Assembly: GCA_003426165.1 (NCBI GenBank)
Contig: QUAH01000008.1
Location: 79,143-143,142 of the forward strand
Length of the DNA: 64,000 nucleotides
Source of the DNA: Candidatus Saccharicenans subterraneus
GTDB lineage: Bacteria > Acidobacteriota > Aminicenantia > Aminicenantales > Saccharicenantaceae
Reading direction: 5' to 3'
In this document: positions 63,298-64,000 of the stretch, piece after piece
How the letters are laid out: the number at the start of each line of letters is the position of its first letter
Position numbering within the stretch: the stretch's first letter is position 1
Program-made: the position numbers and the translations under genes
The notes under the pieces: model-generated
What the model was told of the DNA's origin: nothing
Seen by the model: the letters and a program-made list of their open reading frames with translations, nothing else
Database searches by the model: none

Positions 63298-63787
63298 CGG
63301 CCTCGCCTCTTTTTCTGAATGGCCTCAAGCCATGCACAAATTCCTGGTAGGTGTGTTCGGGTGTCAGGGGAACGGTAACTTTACCCAGAACCGTGGCCGG
63401 AGCATACCCAAAAAAGACTCCGGGCGGAACGTTATGAGAAACCACAGTCCCGGCATGAATAACAGAACCCCTGCCAATACGAACGCCGGGAAGAATGACA
63501 CAATGCGGCCCGATAAAAACGTCGGGCTCAATAACCACTGGTTTAACTACCGTTTCTTTTGATTTGGTCCAGTAAAGATGTGATATGATGGCCGTTCCTA
63601 TGCCTACCGTGACGTTATCCCCTATTTCTATGGCTTCCGGGTGCAGCTCATCGATGTACACATACTGGCTGATCCAGACATTCTTGCCGATCTTAACGCC
63701 GCGAAGTTTATTAAGACCGGGGCGAAGCGAGGCGCCACCCGGGATAAAATAAGCTATTCTCCTCAGGATGCGTTGAAAAATCCTCAC
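63284..63787 (-). CDS. left-handed beta-helix (hexapeptide) acyltransferase
   Basis: IEIGDNVTVGIGTAIISHLYW..VVIEPDVFIGPHCVILPGVRIGRGSVIHAGTVVSHNVPPGVFFGYAPATVLGKV; 14-nt overlap with the ACP gene. Confidence 0.87.
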   Translation of the reverse strand: MRIFQRILRRIAYFIPGGASLRPGLNKLRGVKIGKNVWISQYVYIDELHPEAIEIGDNVTVGIGTAIISHLYWTKSKETVVKPVVIEPDVFIGPHCVILPGVRIGRGSVIHAGTVVSHNVPPGVFFGYAPATVLGKVTVPLTPEHTYQEFVHGLRPFRKRGEADDQR

Positions 63788-63878
63788 TCGCTGCTCCCCG
63801 CTGGTTAGTTAGCTCCCGTGCAAAATTCCATATTCTTCTATCATAAAATTGTTAAAACTGTCAACAAAAAGTGCCCTG

Positions 63879-63905
63879 TTGCCTCACGAGAAAATCTATA
63901 TGAAA
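63879..63905. repeat. 27-bp imperfect direct repeat copy 1
   Basis: TTGCCTCACGAGAAAATCTATATGAAA; 23/27 identical to copy 2 by eye. Confidence 0.75.
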
Positions 63906-63914
63906 GCATAATCA

Positions 63915-63941
63915 TTGCCTCACGTAAGAATCTATACGAAA
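63915..63941. repeat. 27-bp imperfect direct repeat copy 2
   Basis: TTGCCTCACGTAAGAATCTATACGAAA; 36-bp period. Confidence 0.75.
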
Positions 63942-64000
63942 ATTTGGGCAGTTTTTCTTAACTTTTTGCAGCCGCCACAGCCTTTCCTTGAGCCTGTCTA

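Noticed and set aside
63879-63941. CRISPR array
   Set aside because: Only two imperfect copies, 9-nt spacer, no cas genes in the window.

Overview
The window reads as an ordinary chromosomal stretch of a Gram-negative bacterium. The mix of an 'Acidobacterial' VWFA-type secreted protein, an Oar-like TonB-dependent receptor and S9/C1/M48 proteases suggests an Acidobacteriota/Aminicenantes-like lineage (inference only). I find about 43 well-supported CDS, two tRNAs (Leu-GAG, Arg-TCG), no rRNA, no CRISPR array and no clear IS element or prophage. Core content: purine salvage (NCS2 permease, apt); tsaE-nnr; the glycolytic operon gap-pgk-tpiA-secG; a PPi-type phosphofructokinase; hemW; an AddA/AddB-like helicase-nuclease pair; rlmD- and rlmN-like genes; endonuclease V; a primary-type sigma-70; an S66 carboxypeptidase; trxB; a Pif1 helicase; an S9 peptidase; nadE; and, at the right edge, an acyl-AMP ligase/ACP/acyltransferase operon. 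The most unusual items are: (1) a receiver-TM-TonB fusion whose phospho-acceptor Asp is replaced by Glu; (2) a textbook -24/-12 (sigma-54) promoter with upstream palindromes in front of the TonB-dependent receptor; (3) a very large secreted protein joining a glycosidase-like region to a FGE/SUMF1-fold domain that lacks the catalytic Cys pair; (4) an XRE-ImmA/IrrE regulator with a broken HExxH, plus operator-like repeats in its promoter; (5) a Pif1-WYL fusion; (6) an M48 protease with two C-terminal zinc ribbons; (7) several uncatalogued intergenic repeats. All calls come from reading the sequence and ORF translations; no database search was run.
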